From: Planctomycetota bacterium
GTDB lineage: Bacteria > Planctomycetota > Planctomycetia > Gemmatales > Gemmataceae
Length of the DNA stretch: 64,000 bases
Assembly: GCA_016195405.1 (NCBI GenBank)
Contig: JACPZP010000204.1
Coordinates: 1-64,000, forward strand
Direction: 5' to 3'
Both the position numbers and the translations under genes were made by a program. Shown here piece after piece: positions 1-7,163 of the stretch. Under the pieces are notes generated by a model. The model was not told where the DNA came from. It worked only from the letters and a program-made list of their open reading frames with translations, and searched no databases. Every line of letters starts with the position of its first letter. Position 1 is the first letter of the stretch.

Positions 1-145
1 ACCCCCCTTACGGCAGGACCGGCTTGCGACTCCGGTGCGCAATGATCTGATAATCCATAACCGATTGATGGAAAGCATCTTATGGATTGCATTGCTTGCG
101 CACGCGCGCGCACCATCAAACTGGGGTGAGGTAGAGGCGAGGTGA

Positions 146-1039
146 TTAGTTTTCGAGGTTCACGACTTCGCCGCCGGCGCGAGTGGCTAGCGCCGGCATG
201 ATCGGGGCGGCCGAATAGGCAAGGAAATGGACGGAACCATCGGCGAACAGGAAATTAGCGCCCCCGGAATGCAGGCTCCAGAAGTGAAAGAAGTCACATT
301 GGTTGCTTATCTGGCCGGGGCTGAACTCGTAGGGTCCAAGCGGACATGGACCAGGGTTGCCGATTCCTTCGTTCAGCTCGCGAACGCCCAAGACAACGTC
401 GCATGACCCGGTTTGGTTTTGCCCCCAGCCGCCATACCACCAACCGAACCGCAAATCGGCGCTGGGCGGGCGTTCCCCCACCAAGAGCGTATTGCTGGCG
501 CCATCGACAATTGCCGTAAGCCTGATTTGAGAATCGAGAAAGAGCACTCCATCGCGCGTGAACAGATCCCGTCCCTCGTTGCCGAGGTAGGACGTGAGCG
601 CCACGTCGAGAGCGCCCGGAAATGCGACCTCGGCTACCCGCGGATCCGCGGGGCAACCGTACAGCGCGATAACGGTGCCGAAACCGACATGAGGCGGGTT
701 ATTTTCAAACCACGAATCTTGCTTGAATGCGGCGACTGTAAGCGCCCAGAGTTCTCCCTGTTCGATGAACGGCAGGATTCTCGCTTGCCAGCCCATCCAC
801 GGGTAAGGATCTGTGCCGTCGCCGTTGCTCAAGCCGGGCGGAAAGCTCTTGTGAACATTGTGGTATTGGTGTAAGGCGAGGCCAATCTGCTTAAGATTGT
901 CCGCGCACTGGAGTCGCGCGGCCCGGCCCCGGACGGCTTGCACGGCGGGAAGCAACAGCCCGATTAGCACGGCGATAATGGCGATGACTACAAGGGTTTC
1001 GACCAGAGTGTAGGCCGAGCGCTTTGACGAAGTGCTCAC
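146..1039 (-). CDS. DUF1559 pseudopilin-like protein (H-X9-DG type)
   Basis: The protein starts with a type IV pilin/pseudopilin-like segment: a short basic leader, then the hydrophobic helix YTLVETLVVIAIIAVLIGLL. A DUF1559 body follows with the CADNLKQIGLALHQYHN block, and the C-terminal H-X9-DG motif is visible as HSGGANFLFADG. The family is massively expanded in planctomycetes; members are thought to be membrane-anchored envelope proteins of unknown role. I place the start at a GTG because a perfect AAGGAGG lies 7 nt upstream. That GTG overlaps the stop of the preceding small membrane ORF by GTGA, so the two are probably translationally coupled. A longer ATG-initiated form reaching 1081 is possible but has no ribosome binding site. 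It is the last gene of a three-gene minus-strand operon. Confidence 0.88.
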   Translation of the reverse strand: MSTSSKRSAYTLVETLVVIAIIAVLIGLLLPAVQAVRGRAARLQCADNLKQIGLALHQYHNVHKSFPPGLSNGDGTDPYPWMGWQARILPFIEQGELWALTVAAFKQDSWFENNPPHVGFGTVIALYGCPADPRVAEVAFPGALDVALTSYLGNEGRDLFTRDGVLFLDSQIRLTAIVDGASNTLLVGERPPSADLRFGWWYGGWGQNQTGSCDVVLGVRELNEGIGNPGPCPLGPYEFSPGQISNQCDFFHFWSLHSGGANFLFADGSVHFLAYSAAPIMPALATRAGGEVVNLEN

Positions 1040-1164
1040 GTGTCGCCTCCTTCCTTCAGGCGTTTTGGGCCGCGTGCCCATTTATACAGCTTGCGCACCC
1101 GTACCACAACAAAGCCGAATGCCACCGCGCCGAGAAATGCGTACTCAATGATTGCTTCCCGCAT
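1036..1164 (-). CDS. Small membrane protein, 42 aa, coupled to DUF1559 gene
   Basis: This short ORF starts ATG CGG GAA and encodes a single transmembrane helix (about residues 8-22, FLGAVAFGFVVVRV) followed by a basic, charged tail ending in KEGGDT. It starts 10 nt after the stop of the upstream gene, and its own stop overlaps the GTG of the DUF1559 gene by four bases. The AAGGAGG used by the next gene lies inside its last codons. I recognise no family. Tight packing and coupling are the main reasons to believe it is translated; it could assist or localise the pseudopilin-like protein. No strong ribosome binding site of its own is visible. Confidence 0.55.
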   Translation of the reverse strand: MREAIIEYAFLGAVAFGFVVVRVRKLYKWARGPKRLKEGGDT

Positions 1165-1174
1165 CAAAGCCGCT

Positions 1175-2485
1175 TCATGGCGTGCCGACCTTGCGGCGGT
1201 AGCGCTTGATTAGAAACACGACCAATGCCGTAATAGCGCCGGTGGCAACCACAAGCCCTGCCGTTTTGAAAAGCTTTTCCCGCCTGGCTGCGGAGAACTT
1301 GGCCTCCGCTTCCGCGCGTGCCTGGGCGATAACGCCGTCGAGATCTTCCGCTCTGGCTGGGATCCTATACTGCACGTCCCCAATGCCGAGCGTCCTGTCC
1401 GTCACGTTGGTTCCGGGAACCGTGTATTTCGGCGTGAACGTCTCGTCGGGAACGGGAGTGGTTCCGTACTCAATAACCTCAAACACATCGGTCCAAAAAG
1501 GGCTATCGAAAATCTGGCCTGGATAGTTTCCGGATGCATAGTTCTCCGTGTCGCACTTTCCAGGCAGCCAAATCTCGTGTCCGGGAAGCTTCCGGTGATC
1601 GCTGCACGTGCTCTGCCGCAAGAGGCGCCCTTCCGTAGTTAACTCCTGGAAACGGCGAACAGCGTAGCCGAGGTCTGGGTCCAGAAAATACACGTACTGC
1701 AGCTCACGCGGCGTGAGTTCTCTGTTCTTTTTGGCGCGTGCTAGGTGCTCCTGGATTTCCCTTTCGGTCATGGTTTGCGCCTCCCGCATGCGCCGTTCCG
1801 CCTCGGCTGGATCAGCGTTTTGAACCGCGCGCCACATTGGGTTTTCCTTAAGAATAGTAATGCGCAAGACCGAGCGGCCCTGTAGCTCAGTCGCCTCCAC
1901 GGACTGGAGGCGGCCGCCCTGTTCCACAAGGTGCAACACCTGCGATATCGGGTGATGCATCCGGAGGACTTCGCGCGTGGTTCGCGCTAGCCGTATTCCG
2001 ATCCGTTCAAAAGATCGTACAGGAAAAAGTTCGTCATCAGCTTTGAGTTTGTCGACGGATTCGAGGAGAATGTCAGGGGAGGTGGGTTTCCCTTTGAGGA
2101 TTTGGTCGGGACTACCTGCGACGAAGACGCGACCGTCAAAGGCACGTTCATACCTGCGTGAGCCGGGAGCGTCTTCCCATTTTTCGCCTCCTTCATTCCT
2201 CCGCCAATACATTTTGCCTTGCTGCCAGACGAGATAGGATGTCTCGTGCGCGAAATCCGGGGGGTCAATCCTCGATAACCCGAGCTTTTCCCGAGTCACG
2301 GCGCCAGCGCGCATGTGTTGACGCCACGAGACGGAGAATGCGTTCAGCTTCGCGAAGCGAGCGAGGGCAATCTTTGCCGATTCGGGTAGCGATGCGTCTT
2401 GAGCAGAGGTGGCGAGCGAAATTGCAATGCCCAAAACGGCCAGCGCGAGCAACGCCACTCGAAGGCATCGGCCCAAGCTGTTCAT
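1175..2485 (-). CDS. Secreted/membrane-anchored hypothetical protein
   Basis: A 436-residue protein starting MNSLGRCLRV has an N-terminal hydrophobic signal segment (about residues 5-25), a long soluble region and a C-terminal transmembrane helix (LVVATGAITALVVFLI) followed by a short basic tail. The body therefore probably lies outside the cytoplasm, held by the C-terminal anchor. I do not recognise the soluble domain; its alternating strands and the YVYFLDPDLGYAVRR segment resemble lipoprotein-carrier-like (LolA/outer-membrane sorting) proteins common in planctomycetes, but this is only an impression. The open frame extends upstream to 2719, but that stretch is repeat-rich, so the internal ATG in front of the signal peptide is preferred. 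First gene of an operon with the 42-aa membrane protein and the DUF1559 gene. Confidence 0.7.
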   Translation of the reverse strand: MNSLGRCLRVALLALAVLGIAISLATSAQDASLPESAKIALARFAKLNAFSVSWRQHMRAGAVTREKLGLSRIDPPDFAHETSYLVWQQGKMYWRRNEGGEKWEDAPGSRRYERAFDGRVFVAGSPDQILKGKPTSPDILLESVDKLKADDELFPVRSFERIGIRLARTTREVLRMHHPISQVLHLVEQGGRLQSVEATELQGRSVLRITILKENPMWRAVQNADPAEAERRMREAQTMTEREIQEHLARAKKNRELTPRELQYVYFLDPDLGYAVRRFQELTTEGRLLRQSTCSDHRKLPGHEIWLPGKCDTENYASGNYPGQIFDSPFWTDVFEVIEYGTTPVPDETFTPKYTVPGTNVTDRTLGIGDVQYRIPARAEDLDGVIAQARAEAEAKFSAARREKLFKTAGLVVATGAITALVVFLIKRYRRKVGTP

Positions 2486-2511
2486 TTTGGGAGAAATAAA
2501 AGGAGAAATAA

Positions 2512-2535
2512 AAGGTGTCAGGACCCTTTTATATA
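2512..2535. repeat. Half copy of palindromic repeat family A (GTCAGGACC)
   Basis: The sequence AAAAGGTGTCAGGACCCTTT is one arm of the GGTCAGGACC/GGTCCTGACC palindromes found complete at 14314-14367 and 32953-33010. It sits just upstream of the minus-strand gene starting at 2485. Confidence 0.55.
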
Positions 2536-2779
2536 GGCAAACAAACCTACAATAAATGGCCCTGTTACCTACTCTCACCCGACACCTTCTTTCACCTCGC
2601 GAGCGCCTTTGCTTCCACGAAGAACGATTAGCAAGGGCGAAACGACTCGGTAGAGCATGAGACGCCTCTTGGCAAGAATTGCGTATCTCGTTTGTACACG
2701 CCGGCAGTTCGACACGCAAGTGAGAAGTGTAATCGGTATTCGGTGTGCATTAGTGTTAACGCGTGCAGAGAGTTCGCCG

Positions 2780-2870
2780 TGTGTGGTCGGGGCTGAGTCT
2801 TCGAAGGCCCGGACGCCGTCGCCGCGCGGGCACGCCGGGGCTTCGCAAAGCCTCAGCCCCGGCCACACCT
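2780..2870. repeat. Palindromic repeat family D, copy 1
   Basis: An imperfect long inverted repeat. The left arm GTGTGGTCGGGGCTGAG is answered by CTCAGCCCCGGCCACAC on the right, with nested GGCCCGG and CCGGGGCTTCG segments. A second copy lies at 33127-33212 upstream of leuC. The surrounding 2486-2918 gap contains no other recognisable gene. Confidence 0.8.
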
Positions 2871-2918
2871 GAACACACCTGGCCACACCTGGCGTGCAGA
2901 AACGGAGATGCGCCCGCG

Positions 2919-3710
2919 TCAGCCCGAGGTGGACATGGAGCGCAAGAAATCGCTCAGCAAGCTGAAGAGCGCGGCGGGATTTTCCAGACGATACAGGGCG
3001 GCCACCGGCGCATTTGGCCCTACGCCGATGCCGAATCCTCCCCGTCGCGCTGCGGTTTCTACGGCGTCGGCGTCATTGGCTTCGTCGCCGGCATAGAACG
3101 GAACGGCGTTTGGTCCGATGTCTTCCAGGATTCGGTCTAGGGCTTCTCCCTTGGTCCATCCGAGTTCGGAAGTGAATTCCACGGCCATCGGACCGGGAAC
3201 CATGCGGACGGGGAAAGAGATCTTTTGAACGGCTTGGCGAACTTGTTCTTGCAAGAGCGGATGCGCGGCTGGGACCGCCCTCCGGTAATGGACGGTCAGG
3301 CCGTACTCCTTGTTTTCCAGCCACGCGCCGGGAAAGGCGGCGATCGCGGGCTGCAGGACGGCGGCGAGTTCATGCATTTGCCGGCGGCAGCTTTCTTCCC
3401 GGGGGTGTAAAACGCTCCGGCCGCGAAGATCCACCTCCATGCCGGCGGTTCCGGCGTAATAGAGGTTGGCCAAGCCCACCAAATCCTTGATCTCTTTGAG
3501 CATGCGGCCCGAAAGGACGGCCACGAATACGCGCGGCTGTTCGGCCAGCCGCGCCAGCAAGGCACGGGCATCGGCGTCGAGGACGGCCAAACACGGATGT
3601 TCCTTGAGCGGGACCAGGGTGCCGTCGTAGTCAAACAGGAAGGCTAAGGCGGCGCCTTCTCCGTGGATGGTTCGAAGCCGGAGCAACAGGCGGGCGCTGG
3701 TGTCGTCCAT
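2919..3710 (-). CDS. otsB: Trehalose-phosphatase
   Basis: A HAD-superfamily phosphatase of 263 residues. The catalytic motif I is FLFDYDGTLVPL near residues 23-34, followed by the sugar-phosphatase cap region (VFVAVLSGRMLKEIKDLVGL, then YYAGTAGMEVD). The late motif YAGDEANDADAVETA carries the Mg-binding aspartates. This matches OtsB, which dephosphorylates trehalose-6-phosphate to trehalose, a compatible solute. Start chosen at ATG MDDTSARL because GAGGAAC precedes it; the longer frame to 3866 runs through a repeat. No trehalose-6-phosphate synthase is in the window, so its partner must lie elsewhere. The universal stress protein gene is just upstream on the same strand, separated by a palindromic repeat. 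Confidence 0.9.
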   Translation of the reverse strand: MDDTSARLLLRLRTIHGEGAALAFLFDYDGTLVPLKEHPCLAVLDADARALLARLAEQPRVFVAVLSGRMLKEIKDLVGLANLYYAGTAGMEVDLRGRSVLHPREESCRRQMHELAAVLQPAIAAFPGAWLENKEYGLTVHYRRAVPAAHPLLQEQVRQAVQKISFPVRMVPGPMAVEFTSELGWTKGEALDRILEDIGPNAVPFYAGDEANDADAVETAARRGGFGIGVGPNAPVAALYRLENPAALFSLLSDFLRSMSTSG

Positions 3711-3740
3711 CTTCAGTTCCTCATCACGCCTGTTTTGGTC

Positions 3741-3820
3741 CCCCCTCACCCCCAACCCCTCTCCCCCCCGTGTCAAGCGATTGCAAAGTCTGAGTCCTAA
3801 CAACCGGGGGGAGAGGGGGG
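3741..3820. repeat. Palindromic repeat family J, copy 1
   Basis: A GC-rich inverted repeat made of CCCCTCACCCCCAACCCCTC and its complement GGGGGGAGAGGGGGGCC around a short AT-richer centre. Related sequences occur at 21052-21546 (tandem) and 45371-45413. It separates otsB from the universal stress protein gene. Confidence 0.75.
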
Positions 3821-3826
3821 CCAGAC

Positions 3827-4264
3827 CTAATTGATGAACGGCGTTCTTACGGTCAGCACCGGGCAAGGGGATTCGCGCAGGACCTTCTCGGCGACGCTGC
3901 CCATGAGCAACCGTTTCAAGCCGCGGCGGCCGTGCGTGCCCATGACGATCAGGTCCGTGTCGCTCTGCCGGGCGACCCTCAAAATCTCCGTCGCCGGATT
4001 GCCCTCTTCCAAACGATGAATGACGGGAAAATCGTTGCCGGCAGCCTTTAGGGTCCGAAGCTGTTCGCGCATGTCTTCCAGGTGATCGTCATCCGGAGGA
4101 AGCAGCATGCCTCCCTCGGTGAAGACCATGCCCGGCTCCGCGGCGACATGCATGACAATCAAGGTGGCGCCGTAGTCCCGGGCCAAGGCGCCTGCCAAGC
4201 GAAAGGCCACTTCGGATCGTTCCGAGAAATCGGTCGGGTGCAGGATCGAATGTATGGCTAACAT
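3827..4264 (-). CDS. Universal stress protein, UspA family
   Basis: A single-domain Usp protein of 145 residues starting MLAIHSILHPTDFSE. The ATP-binding signature G-2X-G-9X-G-S is intact as GTHGRRGLKRLLMGSVAEK near the C-terminus, followed by the canonical CPVLTVR strand. It belongs to the ATP-binding Usp subgroup, which act as cytoplasmic stress-response proteins. The ATG at 4264 has GAAGGG 7 nt upstream; a longer frame to 4309 lacks such support. It is co-oriented with otsB downstream, and both would fit an osmotic or general stress response. Confidence 0.92.
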   Translation of the reverse strand: MLAIHSILHPTDFSERSEVAFRLAGALARDYGATLIVMHVAAEPGMVFTEGGMLLPPDDDHLEDMREQLRTLKAAGNDFPVIHRLEEGNPATEILRVARQSDTDLIVMGTHGRRGLKRLLMGSVAEKVLRESPCPVLTVRTPFIN

Positions 4265-4404
4265 AGGTATGCCCTTCAATGCTCCAAGAACCGTGAAGAG
4301 GTGATGCACTCACCAATTCCTTATGGCAATTTCCATGCCATGGCCGACTTGGCAATAATGGCATCTCATTTGCAAACACCTCTGCAAAGGAAAGAGCCGA
4401 CAAG

Positions 4405-4457
4405 TAGCCGAACTCGTCAGAGTGCCAGGGGGGCCTGAATTCCGACGAATTCAGCTA
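4405..4457. repeat. Palindromic repeat family I, copy 1
   Basis: TAGCCGAACTCGTCAGAGTG followed by TGAATTCCGACGAATTCAGC forms two small hairpins. A close relative is at 23484-23534. The 4265-4645 gap otherwise shows only the likely promoter region of the small secreted protein gene. Confidence 0.65.
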
Positions 4458-4645
4458 CATCCAATCCGTTCGCACGTGGCACGGAACCAGTTCAACGAAA
4501 GCTTGGGGAAAGGCACTGCCCCGATTGGGGCAAGCGGAGTCACGGGCAAAGAAGAACCAAGCGTGTTTCACCCGTCGCTTCACCTGACTGAGCGGTCCCT
4601 TCCGGATTTCCTGGAACGCTCATTTTTTGCAAAGGAGTTTGAACG

Positions 4646-4957
4646 ATGCGAAAACTGCAATTCGGCTTTCTGGTGATGTTCGCCCTGGCCTTGATTTTGG
4701 GGTCCGCGTCCCAATGCCTGGCCGAAGAAAGCAAAGGCAAGATCAAGACCATCATGGATGACAAAAACACCTTGGTCATGACGGACAAAGACGACAAGGA
4801 CCACAGTTTCCAGCTGGCGCCCAACGCCAAAATTCGCCTCAACAACAGGGACGTCGCGTTCACTGACTTGCGGGCCGGCGACGCCGTCACCGTGACCTGG
4901 GAGGAAAAAAACGGACGGAGGCTCGCGACTCTCATTGTTACGCAAAGGAAGGAGTGA
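4646..4957 (+). CDS. Small secreted protein, DUF5666-like beta-barrel
   Basis: This 103-residue protein starts with a clean signal peptide (MRKLQFGFLVMFALALILGSASQCLA, cleavage predicted after ALA-like CLA). A compact OB-like domain follows: KGKIKTIMDDKNTLVMTDKD, then the AKIRLNNRDVAFTDLRAGDAVTVTWE block. That arrangement (short strands, then a D-L-R-A-G-D turn) resembles DUF5666/OB-fold periplasmic proteins; the function is unknown. AAAGGAG lies 9 nt before the ATG. A hairpin followed by a T-rich stretch downstream looks like a terminator, so the gene is probably monocistronic. A 13-bp inverted repeat (4561-4573 and 4983-4995) brackets it. Confidence 0.8.
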   Translation: MRKLQFGFLVMFALALILGSASQCLAEESKGKIKTIMDDKNTLVMTDKDDKDHSFQLAPNAKIRLNNRDVAFTDLRAGDAVTVTWEEKNGRRLATLIVTQRKE

Positions 4958-5011
4958 GCGGCTTCCGGAGGCTGCACTTCCTGGGTGAAACACGCGCGGG
5001 CATTCAAGAAA

Positions 5012-5045
5012 GCGGCGGGCTCCATTGGAGTCCGCCGTTTCTTTG
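5012..5045 (+). terminator. Probable rho-independent terminator
   Basis: GGCGGGCTCCA, a two-base loop and GGAGTCCGCCG form a strong GC stem directly followed by TTTCTTT, about 55 nt downstream of the small secreted protein gene. Confidence 0.7.
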
Positions 5046-5068
5046 CGCACCCGCTAGCCCTGACTATT

Positions 5069-5171
5069 CAACGCAGAGACCGCCGAGAGCGCCGAGGAGG
5101 AAAGAGCAGCAGGAAAGAGCTGCGAATTTACAGTATTCCTCTGCGTTCTTTGCGTTCTCTGCGTTGAAAAG
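5069..5171. repeat. Imperfect inverted repeat of the AACGCAGAG type
   Basis: The left arm CAACGCAGAGACCGCCGAGA and the right arm CTTTGCGTTCTCTGCGTTG are largely complementary around a 45-nt centre. Lies between two convergent genes. Confidence 0.6.
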
Positions 5172-5184
5172 GCAATGATTCGGA

Positions 5185-6654
5185 CTAGTAGCCGCGGAAC
5201 AAGGATTTGTCGATTTGGTATTCGGACAGCTTGGAGGACAAGGTCCGCCGCGATAGGCCGCAGATCTTGGCGCACAGGCTGACCACGCCGCCGCTTTGCT
5301 CCAGGGCTTTGCGGATGTACTCGTGCTCGATTTCGGAGTCGACTTGCCGCAGAAGCACCGGCAACGGTTGGTTGAGGTCAATGGGAAACGGCGCCTTGGC
5401 GGGTTTGCCGTTGAATATTTCCTGGGGCAGGTTTTCCGGCAGGATGGAGCCGTTCATCGACGTCACGCAGCCGCGTTCGATGGCGTTTTCCAGCTCCCGG
5501 ATGTTGCCGGGCCAATGATATTGCAAGAGCGCGTTCATGGCCTTGGGCGCGAGTTGTTTGGGCGAATCTCCGGGGCGGGCGTTCTTTTCGGCGAAACAAG
5601 CGGCCAGGAGGGGAATGTCCTCCTTGCGATCGCGCAGAGGCGGCAGCTCGATCTTGACGACGTTGAGGCGATAGTAGAGGTCCTCACGGAAGCGATTTTC
5701 CTCCACGAGCTTTAAGAGATTGCGATTGGTGGCGGCGACGACGCGCACGTCGACTTCAATTCCCAAGGCGCCGCCGACGCGCTCGAAGCGCCGCTCCTGC
5801 AACACGCGCAGCAGCTTGGCTTGCATGGGCGGAGGAATGTCGCCGACTTCGTCCAGAAAGATGGTGCCGCCGTTGGCCAATTCGAAGCGGCCGCGGCGCT
5901 GGCCGATGGCGCCGGTGAACGAGCCTTTCTCGTGCCCGAACAGTTCGCTTTCCAGCAAGGTCTCGGGAATGGCGGCGCAGTTGACCGCCACCATGGGGCC
6001 GCTCCGGACCTGCGACGATTGGTGAATCGCCTGGGCCACTTGCTCCTTGCCGGTGCCGGTCTCGCCTTCAATCAACACGGTCGAGCCGGTCTGAGCCACG
6101 TTGCTGATCAGCTCGAACACCGCGTGCATGCGCGGGTTCTTGCTGATGATGTTGTGAAAAGAGAAGCGCTGTTGCAGCTGCTCGCGCAGATAAGCCACTT
6201 CGTCTTGCAAGCGGCGCTCGCGCAGCACGCGCTCTACCACCAGGCGCAGGTGCTGCTTGTCCACCGGCTTGCTGAGAAAGTCGTAAGCTCCCAGACGCAT
6301 GGCCTGAACCGCCTGATCGATGCTGCCGTGCCCGGCCATAACGATGACGGTCGTGGGGATGTTCTGTTTTTGAATTTCTTCCATGAGCTTGAGGCCGTCG
6401 AGCTGAAGGCCGGCGAGCTGAAGGCCGTCGAGCTGAAGGCCGGCGAGCTGAAGGCCGTCGAGCTGAAGGCCGGCGCAGCCGTCCATGCTCAGGTCGGCGA
6501 GGAAGACGCTGTAGCTTTGCTCGCCCAGGGCCTTTAAGGCCGCGGGAGCGTCCGCCACGGTATCGACCTTGATGTTCTCATCCCCTTCCAAGATGGGTCG
6601 CAGCTGGCGATGGGTCTGTTCCGAATCTTCAGCGAGGAGGATGCGGCGTTGCAT
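5185..6654 (-). CDS. Sigma-54-dependent response regulator, NtrC family
   Basis: A 489-residue regulator has three parts: receiver domain (about 1-150), AAA+ sigma-54 interaction domain (about 160-400) and Fis-type helix-turn-helix (about 445-489). Visible motifs are the phospho-acceptor D54 in FLADLSMDG, Walker A GETGTGKE, the sigma-54 loop GSFTGA and Walker B GGTIFLDEVGD. Start at ATG MQRRILLAED, with GGAGG 8 nt upstream. The striking oddity is a run of pentapeptides alternating GLQLD and GLQLA (residues about 61-87), inserted just after D54 where other receivers go straight to GLKLMEEI. It is encoded by 15-nt tandem repeats. No cognate kinase is adjacent. Target genes unknown. Confidence 0.93.
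   Translation of the reverse strand: MQRRILLAEDSEQTHRQLRPILEGDENIKVDTVADAPAALKALGEQSYSVFLADLSMDGCAGLQLDGLQLAGLQLDGLQLAGLQLDGLKLMEEIQKQNIPTTVIVMAGHGSIDQAVQAMRLGAYDFLSKPVDKQHLRLVVERVLRERRLQDEVAYLREQLQQRFSFHNIISKNPRMHAVFELISNVAQTGSTVLIEGETGTGKEQVAQAIHQSSQVRSGPMVAVNCAAIPETLLESELFGHEKGSFTGAIGQRRGRFELANGGTIFLDEVGDIPPPMQAKLLRVLQERRFERVGGALGIEVDVRVVAATNRNLLKLVEENRFREDLYYRLNVVKIELPPLRDRKEDIPLLAACFAEKNARPGDSPKQLAPKAMNALLQYHWPGNIRELENAIERGCVTSMNGSILPENLPQEIFNGKPAKAPFPIDLNQPLPVLLRQVDSEIEHEYIRKALEQSGGVVSLCAKICGLSRRTLSSKLSEYQIDKSLFRGY
6385..6474. repeat. 15-nt in-frame tandem repeat inside receiver domain
   Basis: Five units alternate GCCGTCGAGCTGAAG and GCCGGCGAGCTGAAG between 6394 and 6468, with a degenerate unit before and a partial unit after. 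Because the unit is 15 nt it keeps the reading frame and adds a five-residue leucine/glycine period to the regulator. Confidence 0.95.
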
Positions 6655-7163
6655 GACAGGGCCTCCATGGAGTTGGAGTTGGACCATCCCCAAACAAGAT
6701 GCGTTCACGTTCCGCCGGTTCAAGGCGGATCATCACGGGTCAGATCCAACCGCTTCGGGTGGAACCGAGGAAAGGCGACCAATAAAGAACTTGAAATGAA
6801 TCAGGATATGAGAAAACAAAACCAAAAATCAATTACACCCATTATACACCATAAACTCGGTCAAGCAAGTTGCGTCGCTGCAATCTGCAATGCGCAATCC
6901 CGCAAATTGGGATAAACAATCGGGATTAAGAGGCCGCAAGTAAAATGGACCAAAGATTTTTCTTGACTTGTCCGGAATCGCTTCGGTACTCTTCTCCCAT
7001 CCAACCCATTTTCTTGAGGATCATTTCGAAGGGCGAAGAGCCACGCAAAAATGTCAGTTTGCTACGTCGGACGGCAACACGGATAACGGCAACACGGATT
7101 AGAGCAGGGGCTGACACCAAGTGTTTATTCATCATGGTTCTCCAGCTGGAGGTCAGTCCCGTC
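6655..7163. other. Divergent intergenic region with a 15-nt tandem pair
   Basis: About 500 bp separate the minus-strand regulator from the plus-strand giant secreted protein. Promoters for both must lie here but none is clear; TTGACT at 6963 with TACTCT 18 nt later is only a weak sigma-70-like match. ACGGCAACACGGATA is repeated in tandem at 7071-7100. Confidence 0.5.

Noticed and set aside
2919-4264. otsB as part of a complete otsBA trehalose operon
   Set aside because: No trehalose-6-phosphate synthase motif was found anywhere in the window.
6385-6474. CRISPR-like short repeats
   Set aside because: Units are 15 nt with no spacers and stay in a coding frame; not a CRISPR array.
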